Assembly (NCBI RefSeq): GCF_016086655.4
Contig: NC_052135.2
Span: 16,644,363 to 16,708,362, forward strand
Origin: Lepeophtheirus salmonis
Lineage: Eukaryota > Arthropoda > Copepoda > Siphonostomatoida > Caligidae
Length of the DNA: 64,000 nucleotides
Reading direction: 5' to 3'
Part shown: positions 1 to 12,997 of the stretch, in pieces
Layout of the letters: each line of letters begins with the position of its first letter
Position numbering within the stretch: position 1 is the first letter of the stretch
Made by a program: the position numbers and the translations under genes
Notes under the pieces: model-generated
Database searches by the model: none
The model's input: the letters and a program-made list of their open reading frames with translations, nothing else
Told to the model about the DNA's origin: nothing

Positions 1-60
1 TCCATTCTTGATTTTTGTTCAAGATTGTTGCTATGTTGATGCACCACATATGTAAGACTC
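1..60 (+). repeat. Family E interspersed repeat, copy 1 (cut by window start)
   Basis: This stretch matches 4604-4655 closely. Both contain CTTGATTTTTGTT, then AAGATT, then CTATGTTGATGCA and CACATAT in the same order and spacing. A weaker third version lies at about 15440-15500. It is dispersed repeat DNA of unknown class, and the left part of this copy lies outside the window. Confidence 0.6.
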
Positions 61-1290
61 ACTTCCAATGCCATCACATTTTTAAAATTCCAGTGCTTTT
101 TTGCAAATTTACTTTTTCCAAATTATGAATCATTGAATATAATTTTTGAGTGTGACTTCGGCAATTACAATAGAATAAATACCTTTTCCTATTAAATAAA
201 GGTAAAATGGTGAAATACTGCTGTATACTTGGATGTCAAAATTAAATTAAAAAATAAAATAATTTTCTTGTCTACTTCCTATTAAAAGTGTAAATCTGTA
301 GTTTTGTTTTACATAGACCCTAATATGTAACAAAAATATGTTATTACATCATTGTACATAGTGTAAACAATAAATTAACTAAATATATTAACTAGATATT
401 CCTATTGTACGATATTTTGGTCCAACTATCATATATTTATCATCCCTTATCGATCCTGTATATTTTTTCAAATTTAACTTTTTTACATTTTAACATCAGA
501 GATTTAATAAAAGTTGATAAATGACACAAAAAGTAATTATGCTTCATAAAGCGTTCACTATTTTTCTTCATCAAAGTGAAACAAGGGTTTTTATGCGAAG
601 AAAGTCTAGTTTTTATGCTTTCAAAATGGCAGGTTTTTAAAATTATGCTGTCATTAGCAAACACTGAGGAATGACGAGTTGATAAAAGAAAAGTCCACTA
701 AAAATTAATTATCGACGTATTTTATAACTTATGACGGTACAAAGGTCAAAATATTTTAGGATATGCAAAAGAATTTTAATAGAATAGTTATTTTTTTTTC
801 AAAACTGTCTCATTTGGTTTATAATCAATAATTGTACCAAGTTTTGGTGTTTTTTTTCATTTCCCTCATTCATCATTAATATTCAGACGACCTGTAGTTT
901 CAAACTCGGCTAAAACCCAATCAAAAAATGAATAAATTGTGAATGACAACAATAAAAGAAGAGTAAAAAGGTAAAGGTGCATGCTGGAGGGAAGATCAGG
1001 GTGCCCATACAATTTAAAAGCGGGAAAGATGCAATTTCACATGAGTGTAGTCATATTTAAGTAACAATATAATCAGTAATCACAAAACTATCATTGTTAT
1101 TGCTTTTCAAAAAGTGAAATGTAGCAGCTACTTATTTAGTTTTTAATTGTAGATATGTAAATCTTAAGCAGTTTAAGTATGAATATTTTGAATTAATGCT
1201 GTTTTTGTTCTTGAACTCGGTTTTTTAGTTTTTAATGCTGTTATCATTATTTTTTTTAACTTGAGGAAAGAGAAAATAAGTATACAATGA
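61..1290. other. AT-rich intergenic stretch, no gene seen
   Basis: Only short open frames occur, with no recognisable protein motif and no clear splice structure. Poly-T and poly-A runs are common. Confidence 0.5.
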
Positions 1291-1294
1291 TACA

Positions 1295-1552
1295 CGTGTG
1301 TGTTTGCACATTAATTATAAACAGTAAATATGAGGGTTTGTTGGAGAGTTGTAAGAGTAAATCCCTGTTGAGCTGAGACTAGAATGAGGATCAAAAGCTG
1401 GAGCTATTCCTCTCTATGTCCATGCTTGATAAGGAGTGGAACTTGTGTTTCTTTCCTTGCTCTTAATATTGTTTGTAACAAATCTTATGAAACGCCATGA
1501 TAGTCAACTGCTCTCCTAAAAAAACAGTCTTCAAATTGTTTCCGTTAAAATG
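1295..1552 (+). repeat. Family B repeat, copy B1
   Basis: This is a diverged copy of the family seen at 10240, 31185, 54856, 55520 and 61565. Shared landmarks in order are a GAGAGTTGTAAG-like start, a GAGGATCAAAA block, GATAAGGAGTGGAACTTGTG, TTTCCTTGCTCT, an ATGAAACGCCATGA block, and CTGCTCTCCT followed by TCTTCAAATTGT. The upstream GTGTGTTTGCACAT resembles the part before the core in copy B2. Confidence 0.6.
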
Positions 1553-4500
1553 CTATTTTTTTTAGATGGCCCTAATGAATACTATTAACAACGCTAATTT
1601 TTTTGGAAGGGAACTCGCTCTTTCACACTTTGAAAACCCTTCATGTAGATAAAAACCTTTCATTATAGTCAAATTTCATGAGTTACGTATTATATTCAAA
1701 GTATGAAACCTAGAGTCAAATCCCAGATTTAATAATTATATGTAAACTTATGTGCATCACATATTTATCAAGATCAGATCATCTTTCCTCCTTGCGTTAA
1801 AGTGAGATTTTTTTTATTTGAAGTAAGACAAAATATTGAAGCAAAAAAAGTAAAAAGAAAGAGGAGATATGATCTCTCTTTTTTTAATATTAAACGTGTG
1901 CAATCAAGCCATAGATCATCACATCTATACATCAATCAATAGCTTATATAATATATATGTACATGCAAACAGGAACATCCTTTTTAAATTGTACGTTCCT
2001 TCAACAAACTTATTATATTATAATTGGATAAAGCTATTAAATGACGATACATTACACTATTATATTATATGTATATAAAAATTCACTATGTAAATGCCTA
2101 GTTTACATGCGTTTCTGTCCTCATAAAAAAATAGCTTTTTTAGATCCATATTTTATAGACTGTACCTACAATGGACATTTAAACACACGGAAAATACCTA
2201 CCTATGTATGTATATACTTTTTATACTCATATAAATACAATTTGTCTAAAATGATTAATGGCTTATAAATATCACAAACCTGTTTGACTGAAATGACTAT
2301 ACATGAGAGAAAAAAAATGAATTAATAACACGTATATAAATTCACCATTAATTAAACTCAATAATACTGACGAATCATGGCTCATGATGGTGAAAATGAG
2401 TCCTTTTTTTATTACCTAAGGTTGTGAATCAACTGTCTTAGTTTTATATTTGATGGTGGATCCGTCCACCAAAAACCACCTGTCACAAAAAAATATTCAT
2501 TTTTTTTTAAAAGTAACATTGCAGTAAATTACATATAAGAAAACTGTCATTATGTTACTTTTTTTAAATGGCCTCTAATGCAGAGCCATTTATTGATAAA
2601 CCAGATTTTTTTGTTAAATAGATCAAGTCAATATTTTATCTATTTATTTTTATGGATGCCATTACTTGGAGCAACGCCCACTATAAATTAAGAATAGTAT
2701 ATACGATTATGTAAAGATATATTTTTTAAATAGAATTTGATCGATCATTTCTGCGAGAGGTGCTCAAAGTGTATCTAACCCATGAGTTTTCTTATAGAAA
2801 TGTTGTGTCTGGGGGAAATATACTTCACTCCGGACATATTGACGTGGACTCATATCAGACTTGGATATTTAACTTCTTGCATTTTGGTATTACTATGAAT
2901 TAATAAAAAACATTTTTTTTTTAAGGTGAATGATATCATGTTTTATTTTTTGGTGGGGTTTGTTACATAACGATAAATCTAAGAGTTTGAATATTTTGGA
3001 AGGAAACTACCATATAAATATTGTAGTCCATTTAAAAGAAATTGAAGATTACAATTCCAATTCGAATGAAAAATGAACAATGGGAATCAAAAAAATCATA
3101 AATACCACTAGTATTTATTTGAAAAGTTATAAGTACTAAACAGTCAACAATTACTAGAAGGTACGTGGAGTATACGCCAATTCACCCCTTTCAGCTGAAT
3201 TAACAAGACAAATTCATGTGAAGGGAGATCAAAGTTAAATAAGGTAAACGGAAAAATATGGAAAAATTATATAGTCAATTTATCTGTGATATCGTAAAAA
3301 GCGACATCATATATTGAAAAAAATATAAGACCACCTAAGTGTATTTCTTCAAGCTAATAGATGCAGTTCACTAATTTCTATTTCAGCTTTAACGTCAATT
3401 ATATATTTTTGCTAATAAATTTGTAAAAGTGTATAGTTACTAGTGTTCAATGTCCGTTCACAAAATGTATTTAAAAACTTATGGGGGTGACGCATACAGG
3501 CTTTATAGTAGACTATTTCCACTTTCAGATAATACATTTATCAATAGTATTTTTTCATTTCTCTATATCAAATATTATTTTTCTAGATTTTTTCAAATAC
3601 TTTTGCATTTTTGTTCAAGAAGCTCAGATAAAACATGGAAGAATAAGTGCCTTAATTATTTGGCACTTTTGCATTAAAAAATGTAGCAGCATCCACAGCT
3701 CTTGAGGAATGACTTTTTACTTAGTTTCAAGAAGTTGTTATGAGATAAAAAAACACAATAATATAATCCTATTTTCCTCTGGTATTTAAAAATGAAACGT
3801 TATCCATAGATTTGCTGAACTATCAGTAAATACGAAAGTTTTGTTGAAGAAAATTACAGTTTATGATAAGAATAAAATGAGCAGTCGGTACTGTTGTACT
3901 TTTTTGTATTTATATTCATTCTTCAATAGATCATTATTGTAGAAGTAACCCTTCAAATTATTAAGGAATAATTATGAGTATCAAGCATTTTTAGCCTTCA
4001 AAATCCCTACTCATCAGTATAGATGTATAAAAGTGAGACTATTTGCAAGTGCACAAAGTTTAATAATATCCCCCCTTCAATTTTTAAGATTTTTTTGCCA
4101 TGTCGTTACTTTTAATGTATCTTGCAACCTTGACAAAGTAAAGAAACAGAAAAGGGGCTTAAATCAGTTGGTAAATGCCAATTTCTAAAAGTGTGGACTT
4201 ATTATGTAATCATTATGTGTTCACAGATTAACAGAAGATATGTTAATTTAAGCAGTTAATTTTAATTTTGAAACAAATTTACTATATTTTTTACTAAATT
4301 TTTATGAAAAAATAATTCTTATTGACGCCCAGCATATTACAATACTTGAAATTGAAAAAATTTATCGTTAAAAGTATATATTGATAGCTTGTATTTTAAA
4401 AATATTTTGGGGCCAAGTCTCATAAATCAAATAACGGTATTAAACTATAGCTAAAATTTTTGAGTGTTTTAATTTACCCATCCCTCGCCCCCTAAAAAAA

Positions 4501-4600
4501 TTGAATACTAAACCTATAATAGGCTCAAATATGTCTATAAAATATTAGGCTGTATATATGTTATACTTATATGAAGCAAACAAATAAATTCGTAGTTTCC
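1553..4600. other. AT-rich intergenic stretch, no gene seen
   Basis: I see no coding sequence. Open frames at 1869-2268 and 3450-3705 are short and AT-driven, overlap each other in different frames and carry no motif. Sequence from about 4390 loosely resembles 15290-15440, so family E may extend leftwards from its 4604 copy. Confidence 0.45.
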
Positions 4601-4603
4601 GCA

Positions 4604-4655
4604 TTTCTTGATTTTTGTTTAAGATTATTTCTATGTTGATGCATCACATATATAT
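4604..4655 (+). repeat. Family E interspersed repeat, copy 2
   Basis: This stretch is near-identical to positions 5-55 of the window (CTTGATTTTTGTT, CTATGTTGATGCA, CACATAT). The flanks of the two copies differ on the right side, so the shared block probably ends here at an element boundary. Confidence 0.6.
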
Positions 4656-5520
4656 ACATCCTGTTGTATTTATTTTTTCATCTTAAGAATAAAAAAAAAA
4701 GGAATTGTACAATGTGAGTACGTACATGTAAGGAACTTGAGAGAAATGTAAATAAACAGACTTGATTTTATTTTATTTTTCTTGAATGAAAGTACACCTA
4801 AAATATAATTTGTTTATACTTGAAATGTTTATATAAATTCCTTATAATATAAACTTCAAAATTCTTACTCTCTTGTACTACATACATACATGCCCTTCTT
4901 CATTTCAATAAGTAAATATATTTAACTTTTCATTTTCTCGTTTGTTTGTTCAACTTAAATGTTCTTATGACAGTTCTCATTTATAGATCAATTTACTAAC
5001 CCCCAAAAACCCCATTTATTTATTTATTAAAAATAATATGAGTTATTTTCAAAATAACTATTTACAGATATATTTTATATCCATAAGTACATCACATTTT
5101 GTTTACTGCAAGAAACAGAAAAAGGATCTTTATAACTTAAAAGTTCCGGTACTTTGACTCACAAAGTATTTTTTGAAACATTGTCAGCATGATCTACATG
5201 ATTTAGTGGTATTTTTGCAGTAGAAGATCTAAATAAAAGAATACTGTATTAATTAAAGTTTGTTTGAACATGTTTCCATACACAATAAATAATTATAATT
5301 ATTTATGTATTATTTTCTTAATCGGAGAAAATGTCTTCAATGTAGAATAAAATGAGACAAATAGACCTTTTTTATAGAATTCCAATAAATTCCGTATTTT
5401 TTATCAGATTGATAAATTAACGGCATTAATGAGGTGTCTATTTTCTATATGCTACAAATTTTAAGAAAACGACAGTTTCAAAACTTTTTTTTTTTTAGTT
5501 TTTCAAAATAATGTCCAAAG
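4656..5520. other. AT-rich intergenic stretch, no gene seen
   Basis: There are only AT-rich runs and short open frames, with nothing recognisable. Confidence 0.45.
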
Positions 5521-5544
5521 GAAATGACTGTTAATTTTCGTAAC

Positions 5545-5990
5545 CGGAAGTTACGCATTGTGCAGTTTCGCTCTGGCCAGTTTTGCCCTGTAGAAGTGTC
5601 CCCCTCATACATATATTATAGCGTAAATGTATTTTTTACATATAATTTAAGGTCTTCCTTTACTTCAACTTGAAGTCTTTTGTAATTAATTATAAAATTA
5701 TTTCATTTGAGTAATTAATATGAAATAGCTGTCGTTTCTTATTATTATGAATTCGAACCGTTTGATATGTTCTATTTTAAAATATATTAAAATTGAATTA
5801 AATGTACTCATTTTACACTACTGAATGCAAAAATGCATTAGAAATATAAATAACTAATTTTAAATCTTAAATTATATGTGGAAGATACATTTGTACTATA
5901 ATATATGTATGAGGGCGAAAATTCTGCAGAGGGAAACTTCCCAAGGCGACGCTGCCCGGAGCGTAACATCCTAGAACCGTTAATTTTGTA
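5545..5990. mobile_element. Fold-back (inverted-repeat) element, non-autonomous
   Basis: Positions 5602-5632 and 5885-5915 are inverted copies of each other. The arm reads CCCTCATACATATATTATAG, three variable bases, then AAATGTAT. Outside these cores the arms still resemble each other: both have GTTACGC, then a GC-rich CAG..GCC block, then GAAG.....CCC. The whole structure may therefore have degenerate arms of about 80-90 bases around a loop of about 250 bases. The arms are much richer in GC than their surroundings. I see no coding capacity. It is probably a MITE or fold-back transposon of unknown superfamily. Confidence 0.6.
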
Positions 5991-7714
5991 ACACATTGGT
6001 TTATAGGAGTGTTTTCCGTTTTCTCAGAATTGAAATTTTTTTTCCACTTAATAAAAAAACACACTAGGTACTCTTTTTGAAAAAAAAAAAAATATATATA
6101 TTTAAGCAGTAAATGATTTTCTTATATAACATTTTCTTGGGATTGGATGATTCATGGAATTTTAGATATATGTAAGTTTATCGACGCCATTTATTTTCCA
6201 GTTGAGTCATAGATATTTCTTGTTTATAAATTTAATTGACTGACAGTGCCTAGTGCATGAATTGTATTCATATAAATTTTTCGTTGCCAATTATTTAGAA
6301 ATAAGCACATTCAACAATATCCGTGGTAAGTAATGCGTTTTTGTTTTTTATTGAAAATAGAAATTATAAAAAAAAGTGAGGAACACCAATCTTTGATATA
6401 GTTTGTATTTTCACATTTTAGAAATGTCAATATACTCATCGTTTGTTTTACTTATATTTAGTATTGTACGCTTTAAAAAAATATTCATCTATACAGAAAA
6501 ATGAAAATGGCGTTTGTATTTCAAATATCTAGAATTTCATGAATGATTCAAAATTCATAAGATATAAACTCAAGTTCGGACTTATTAAAAAAAAAAAATT
6601 ATGAAATTTAACTAAATTTCATTTATAATTTTGGTATTTTTCTCAAAATAAAAAATAAATGAATAAAGTGAAATTTAAAAAAAATGTATGGGATACAAAT
6701 GTAAAAAAAAAATGCATAAGGATATATTATTAATACATTGTACAATACTCTAATTAGGTAAAATTTATTGAAAAATAATAATTATCTCAAACTTTATTTT
6801 TTGTAGTTTTTCGTTTATTTTATGCCTTTTAATGATATTTTTTTTTTATCGTAAATAAAAACCTTGTATGTACATATGTATCACAGTTTTATTCTTTAGG
6901 GTAAAATAGAAAAAGGATGAACCAATCATGTTGGAGTTTTGCAAGTAAATATTGATCATATTTCCCTTTTTTTTTTTTTTTTTTGAGGTACATTTCCATT
7001 ATTTGTGATTTTTATGAAATATTAGAATGAAATAGTTGTTAACTATAAATAAAATATGGCTCTTTTTTAGTTCTAAATAACCACAGGGATTCTGTTAGGG
7101 ACCAAAATATCTTATATTGAAAGAGTCATCAATTTGTCTTACATAAAAAGTAAGTAATGAAAATTTTATGGAATTTTTGTTTCTGTCATTATTGGATTTT
7201 GGAACATGACTCTCCTCAAAAAGAGCAAAAATAAATTAATAAATAAATTTAACTACAAAAAGCTTACTTTTGTGTTTACGGAGTACATGTATATGAAGGT
7301 AAGACATTTTGGATTTTGTTTACGTATACAGAGTCTGATTAACATTTCCTCGTTTGTAACTCTTGCTACGTCATTACAAATACTTTTTTTTTTGTATAAA
7401 TACAAAGTTTTTTTGTTTCCATTTTCTTTTTCATCCTTCTCTGCTACTTAACTTTGATTTGCTCAATTGCATATGAAAATGACCGTATAATCTACACGCA
7501 TAATAATCTTACCTTTCAAATATTATGTATATTACATACATATATTTTGCAAGGTTTACATTTATGAGAACACATGAGGACTAGGAACAAATCTATTTAT
7601 AGGTTTTTGTTTATACTTTGAAATATTATTTTTCTATTGTTTACGTCAACATAAAAACAATTTTTTTTAAAAATCGATAAAAGGAGAGAATCAATTTTTT
7701 TTCTTTATTCATAC
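5991..7714. other. AT-rich intergenic stretch, no gene seen
   Basis: The stretch has long T runs (for example 6968-6984). An 81-codon open frame at 7206-7451 is Phe/Lys-rich, as expected from AT-rich sequence, and has no recognisable motif. Confidence 0.45.
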
Positions 7715-8025
7715 ATACAACCCAATGGCCTATACACATAATGGATTCAATTATAGGGTTTGTATTCAATTTTTGGTATGAATTAAGATAGATAATAATT
7801 TAAGTTATACTGTATATGCTTTATTTGATTTGAAAAAAAACTTATATTGGCCCCGATATGGTCTTACAAATGCATAAAATCCGTCAATTTATCATTTTTT
7901 TATTGTAACGATTAATTTTGTTTATTTTAAGACATGGGCGATATTTTTTTGAGAATACAGATGTAATCTACACTAAATTTTAAGAAAAATCATTCTAGCG
8001 TGCTTATGTAATGACGGGACACGTA
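7715..8025 (+). repeat. Family D repeat, copy D1
   Basis: It shares ordered blocks with 11440-12045, 14250-14620 and 26990-27545: a CCAATG/CCATATT start, a GGGTTTGTATT block, an ATGCATAAAATC.GTCAATTT block, an AAAAATCATTCTAG block, and an end near TGACGGGACAC. The class is unknown and it has no coding capacity. Confidence 0.5.
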
Positions 8026-10239
8026 TATTATATTTGTTAAAAATTGAGCATATATTTTTCGTCTTCTTCTTTTTTTGATTTATGATATCTCTCATATCAA
8101 AAGTTATTTTTCCCCTTATAAGGAAATAAGGTTAAAGTTGTTTTTGAGGTAGGAAAAAAATAATGTTTTGACATTCATATCGAATTCTCTCTCAATTAAC
8201 ACCTTATTTATTTTTGTTATGAGATGTACACATGCCCACCTAATCTGTCTACATATATATATATCTGCACGCAGTAGGGATGGATTGGTAACATAAATTT
8301 GACCTCTCGTCATAAATCTTAAGGACGAGTCTGCAAAAGTTCTTCTTATGGAACAATATTTGATAAACAACTACCTCATTGATAGATATCAGCAAGTCAC
8401 GTCATTATCAATCAATTATATAAAGGAAATATAAACATCCAAGGCCTATATTAATAGTAAATGCTTTAATAAAGTTCAAATTATGAATAATGAGAAACTA
8501 TTATCGAGCACAAAAGATTGAAAAGTACCTAACCCTTACTGTTCCAATTCAAGTGATATAATGAAGTACTTTACTTATTTATTGCCAATAATAAAGGATG
8601 GGATTTTGCAGGGGAAAAAACACAGTGTATATAATAGAAAAGGAAAAATGGTTGGTGGGTGCACTATTTTTTTTCAATCTTAAAAAAATCGTGGTGGTGT
8701 TAACATTTATCTTTGAAGGAAGAATTCTCTCTTATCTTTGACGTAAATTTAAAAAAAATACGTAACAGAATAGTAATATAAATATTTAAATATAATTATA
8801 ATATTTTCTCCGCACTTACTTACGCTCTTTTAAATGTTGAATGTTATCCTTTTTATAGCAGTAATTCATTTTCTCCTTCCCCAAATTCGTATAATTGATG
8901 TTAACAAGGGTCTTAAAACAGTATTATTAACATTTTTGATTCCACTTTTCCTCGCACTCTCTATCTATATCTATAATTCCCTATCTATCATTATGCCTTG
9001 TAATGTACACTACAAAGAAATGGCACGTCTTTCAATTTGGCATTCCGTCCTATCCGATCATATATCTTATGAAACGTCCAAATTGCATACCAAAGGAGTA
9101 CCATAGAAGAATATTTGCAAAATGAACTCATCATAAATACTACCCAGTGCTGTCATCATTAACTAATTCTCACCAATTTGTCGATTAATAATAAATACTT
9201 TATTTATGCAAAAGTAAGAATAATTGTAAAATATTATTCACATGAAAGATACTTTAGTATACTGTTCGAATTCATTTGGTAAAATAAAGTACTTTACTCT
9301 TACATTAGCCATAATCATAGACCTTGTAGAGGGTGCATTAAAATTTGCCAAATTCTGTAAGTACCAATTACAGAGAGGGAACAATATCCATTTTAATCTA
9401 TATATTCATATTGTACGCTTTATATATTTATGTTAATTTGGATAGGAGGTGTAAGATATGTTCATAGAAAAGTATGAATCAATCTTGTATTTGCCATTTG
9501 AGTTTAAATAGTAAAGACCTCATCCAAAAGTAATCATATTTGTATAATAAGCTATTTTCAGGGAGTCCTTAAATATCAATGTTTTACTTTTATTAATATT
9601 ATCTTTTCATAATAAAATTTTATTTATGAAAATATTTTTGATGTCATTTATATCTAATGGTGGCCCTCACTTCTGTATGTTTTGTTATGTACATTGTAAA
9701 TTTTTTACAAAAATATGTAAAAATTGACAAATTTTAAGAGTATTTAACCTCTTATATATAGGGTTCGAAAAGTAAGAACTCTTTAGGGGATAATGTTAAG
9801 ATTCTTTACAGAAAATTAATTCTTATATCTACTTACCCTTCACAAATTTTATCGTCCATTCAATAAAATTATTTTTCTTTCCAATCATTATTGCAAAAAT
9901 AAATAACGAATTTGATTCTTAATTAAGAAAGATTAAATAAATACATCATGCAGTGTTTTTATACCCACCAGTCATAAGTGTGTCTATATAGCTTATATAG
10001 GTATATAATATATTACGTTCCCCCCACCTCTCCTCCTTTCCTTAAGGGCTTAGAACTTATACCTATAAGTGTACTAAAAAAGTAGGTGCATTGATGAAAT
10101 TTGATGCAGATCCTTAATGAATACTCAAGGGAGTTTTAACGTTCCTAGCCAGGTTTGCTTAATTGATTTGTCAGCAGAAATTATAGAGTGTATACCTACA
10201 AACATAGAGTAATAGGTAAAGCTGTATAAAATGTGACAT
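8026..10239. other. AT-rich intergenic stretch, no gene seen
   Basis: A 90-codon open frame at 8834-9106 begins with a hydrophobic segment, but I do not recognise it and it has no supporting context. Nothing else stands out. Confidence 0.4.
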
Positions 10240-10652
10240 ATACTGCAACCAAGATTTTTTGTAGATGCAACATAAATGCGATTTTTATTTTCGAAAGCTA
10301 TTTTCACAATTCTTAAATTTTTGAAGAGAAAACATAGCATAGTTTTTTTGCCCACATAAACAGTGCTTTTATTTTCTAAAGCTGTTGTTAATATATTTTC
10401 ATTTTTGAGGAGAGAACATATACGTAGATATAAAGTGTTTCCACGGATGTGTGTACTCATGAACGGTGGAGAGTAACGCTGAGGAGCTATATGCGTAAAT
10501 CATTGTTGGACTTGAAGTAGAATTCACGGTCGAAAACGGAGTAAGTAGTATTTGTGTTTATTTCCTTCAACTCACATCTGCTCCAAACTGCTTTGACTAA
10601 ACGTCATGACAGCTAATCTACTCTCCTCTCAAAAATTCTTCAAATTGTCAAG
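10240..10652 (+). repeat. Family B repeat, copy B2, with internal direct duplication
   Basis: This is the longest forward copy of family B. The right half (from about 10464) has GAGAGTAACGCTGAGGAG, TTGTTGGACTTG.AGTAGAATT, GTGTTTATTTCC, CATGACAGCTAA, CTACTCTCCTCTC and TTCTTCAAATTGT. The left half (10240-10460) matches the inverted piece at 55769-55935. It also contains two imperfect direct copies of a block of about 75 bases, each with TTTTATTTTC.AAAGCT followed by ATTTTTGA.GAGA. A 111-codon open frame on the - strand through this repeat is not taken as a gene. Confidence 0.6.
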
Positions 10653-11439
10653 GTTACTATATATATATATTTTTTTTTTTACATATCGCAAATGCTTACG
10701 ATTTACAGCCCTAGAAATAGTTACCTACTAGTGGAAAGAGACTTCGAAATCATATATGTTTTCATACATACGTAAACTCAAGGTTGACTTGAGGTCAGAT
10801 GCATTTAACCTTTATGTACGTATATTTAATATTTGAATTCAAATCAGGAATTTTAATAAGCTAAAAAATAAAATAGGTATAACCAGCTATTGAAGCAGGA
10901 GAGAAAGAGATAAATGGATAATTAATTCAGAATTTGATTAACATTTAGAGTTTTTATTTTAATTTATATTCTTATTGTGTCTATCTACCTATATAGTATG
11001 TAAGTATGAACATGTATAGAGCCTTCAAAAAGAGGTGGATTCTCTTTCATTAACCTTTCATGTCAGATAAAATTATTTGATATATATTTTTACATGCTCG
11101 TGGCTATTTTTATCATTAAATACTTAGAAACTTGATTTTTTTGTAAATGTAAGATATTCTTTCTTTTTAGTTAGTACAAACATGAAACTGTATTAAATAG
11201 GGAAAACATAGGACGGATTTAGTGTTATCTGATTCCTTATAATTTCTAGGCACAAATTTTTTTTCTCGATCTATTGCATTTTTTTATTGAGCATCGATGT
11301 AACCAATCACTTTCAGATAAATAACTAATTCAATTTATGGGCTAACTAACCATGATGATGAATTGAAAAATGTGATGCGTTAACTTATTAAGAGTATTGT
11401 CCAAAAACCAAGAAAATGAAACAATTCAGTATATTTTTT
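10653..11439. other. AT-rich intergenic stretch, no gene seen
   Basis: Short AT repeats and poly-T runs only, with no coding signal. Confidence 0.45.
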
Positions 11440-12045
11440 TACTCCATAAGAAGCCCAATATTTGAGTCAATTAAAGGATTTTTGTTAAAATTTATGAGAT
11501 GATTCCATATAACCTGAAATTTTATCTATAATTTACAACTTTTAGTTGATTCCGGTAACTTATATTGCCCAGAATTGGCCTTTTCAATCAAATCTTAATA
11601 TATTTAATTTTTTTATTGGGACTATCAATTTTGGTAACTTTAATTGAAATTTGTTCCAAATTTGTTAATAAATATAGTTTGTTAATGGAAATGGACGATA
11701 ATTTGTCGGTTCAACACTCAATTTGAGAAAAACTATTCTAGATTTTTTTTAAATTTTTGTATTTTTAATGTTCCTTTAATTGGTCATTAATTGGTTTAAT
11801 ATTAGTTAAGTAAATAAACATGATTGTATTACAATTACTCCATCTCCTAAAAAAATAAAAAATAAATAAAAACAATTACTCCATGACCTACGGATCTTCT
11901 TTGAAGTCCACATACATAATTTATATTTCCTTATCTATTAACTACCGAGACGCAAACCTACGCACATTGAGCTCGAGAACAATTTCTCCTTTCGTTATTC
12001 ATTGAGCTACGTCGTTCCTCGTTTTGTGATGACGGGGCACAAATC
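11440..12045 (+). repeat. Family D repeat, copy D2 (longest)
   Basis: It contains the full set of family D blocks: a TTTGAGTCAATTA start, AATTTTGGTAACTTTAATTG, a GGAAATGGACGATAATTTGTCG block, ATTTGAGAAAAACTATTCTAG, a GAAGTCCACATACATAATT block, CACATTGAGCTCGAG, CATTGAGCTACGTCG and an end near GTGATGACGGGGCAC. Copy D4 shares the last four blocks, while D1 and D3 lack the GAAGTCCA-to-TACGTCG part. No open frame is preserved. Confidence 0.55.
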
Positions 12046-12997
12046 AAAGTCATGTACTATTTTGTGTTACAAGTAAATTTTGAATTTTTGATTAGTCATT
12101 CAAAATATTTTAGATCGATTTAAGAAACTATAATGATTCAATCAATAGCTTCAATAGTGATAAAAATACAAACTGAGCCTCAAACCATACCATTTCATGC
12201 AATTTTGTATGTAAAAAGATTAATAATCATAATTTTCAAAACGGGAGCACATATTATGTAGAAGCGTTGGAGAGTTTCATGGTGGGTGTTCAAAGGTGCT
12301 AAATGCATTTATACTTCCTTTTTTAACATATTTCGTGAGTAAATTTTTACTAATGCCTCGTCTTTGATATTTTGACAAAAAAAATCAATTTTCATCTTTT
12401 CCTAAAAATTAATGTAAATCAACCAAAAATAATTCCGCAAGTTGTGCAATTTATTTGCCTTTATTTTTCTTCTTTTTTTTCAATGCCTTTTTGTGTCTCT
12501 GAGTGGGACCTAAAATCACCTGTCACATTATTCTTATTGATATATAAATTTGAATTAATTTAAGGTCTATGTTTAAGCTAAAACATATTTAATTATAACA
12601 AACTAAGTGATAGTTTGGATAATTAATTATAGACAATGGTAAATTCATGCCGATTGCTTAGTAAAGAATGGAAAAACACGTTAATAGATTATTTTTGTTT
12701 TTGGTCGTTAAAAAGGGAGAGGAAAATACTCTATACTCTACTGTGCCTCCCCCCTCCCCCTAAATTCTCACATGGATCAAATAGCCCTATATTTGAGAAT
12801 AAGAGACAAAAAGAGGGTTTCAGAAAAAATTCAGATCCAAATTGACTTCATATTTCAGCCCTTCAATAAGAGACAATCAATGTTTAATGTGTATACTAGT
12901 AATTATTCATATTCCATTTTGAGTTTCTACATTAGTTAAAAGACATGAAATATCGTTATTCTTACTAGCTTGGCATTACTTTCATTTGTCATCCTTA
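12046..12997. other. AT-rich intergenic stretch, no gene seen
   Basis: Short open frames at 12372-12563 and 12636-12845 carry no motif. Confidence 0.45.

Noticed and set aside
9759..9775. GGTTCGAA as a possible tRNA T-loop / B box
   Set aside because: No acceptor, anticodon or D-arm pairing could be found around it.
10125..10460. 111-codon open frame on the - strand
   Set aside because: It lies across the left arm of a family B repeat and its apparent internal protein repeat is just the DNA duplication. There is no homology I recognise.
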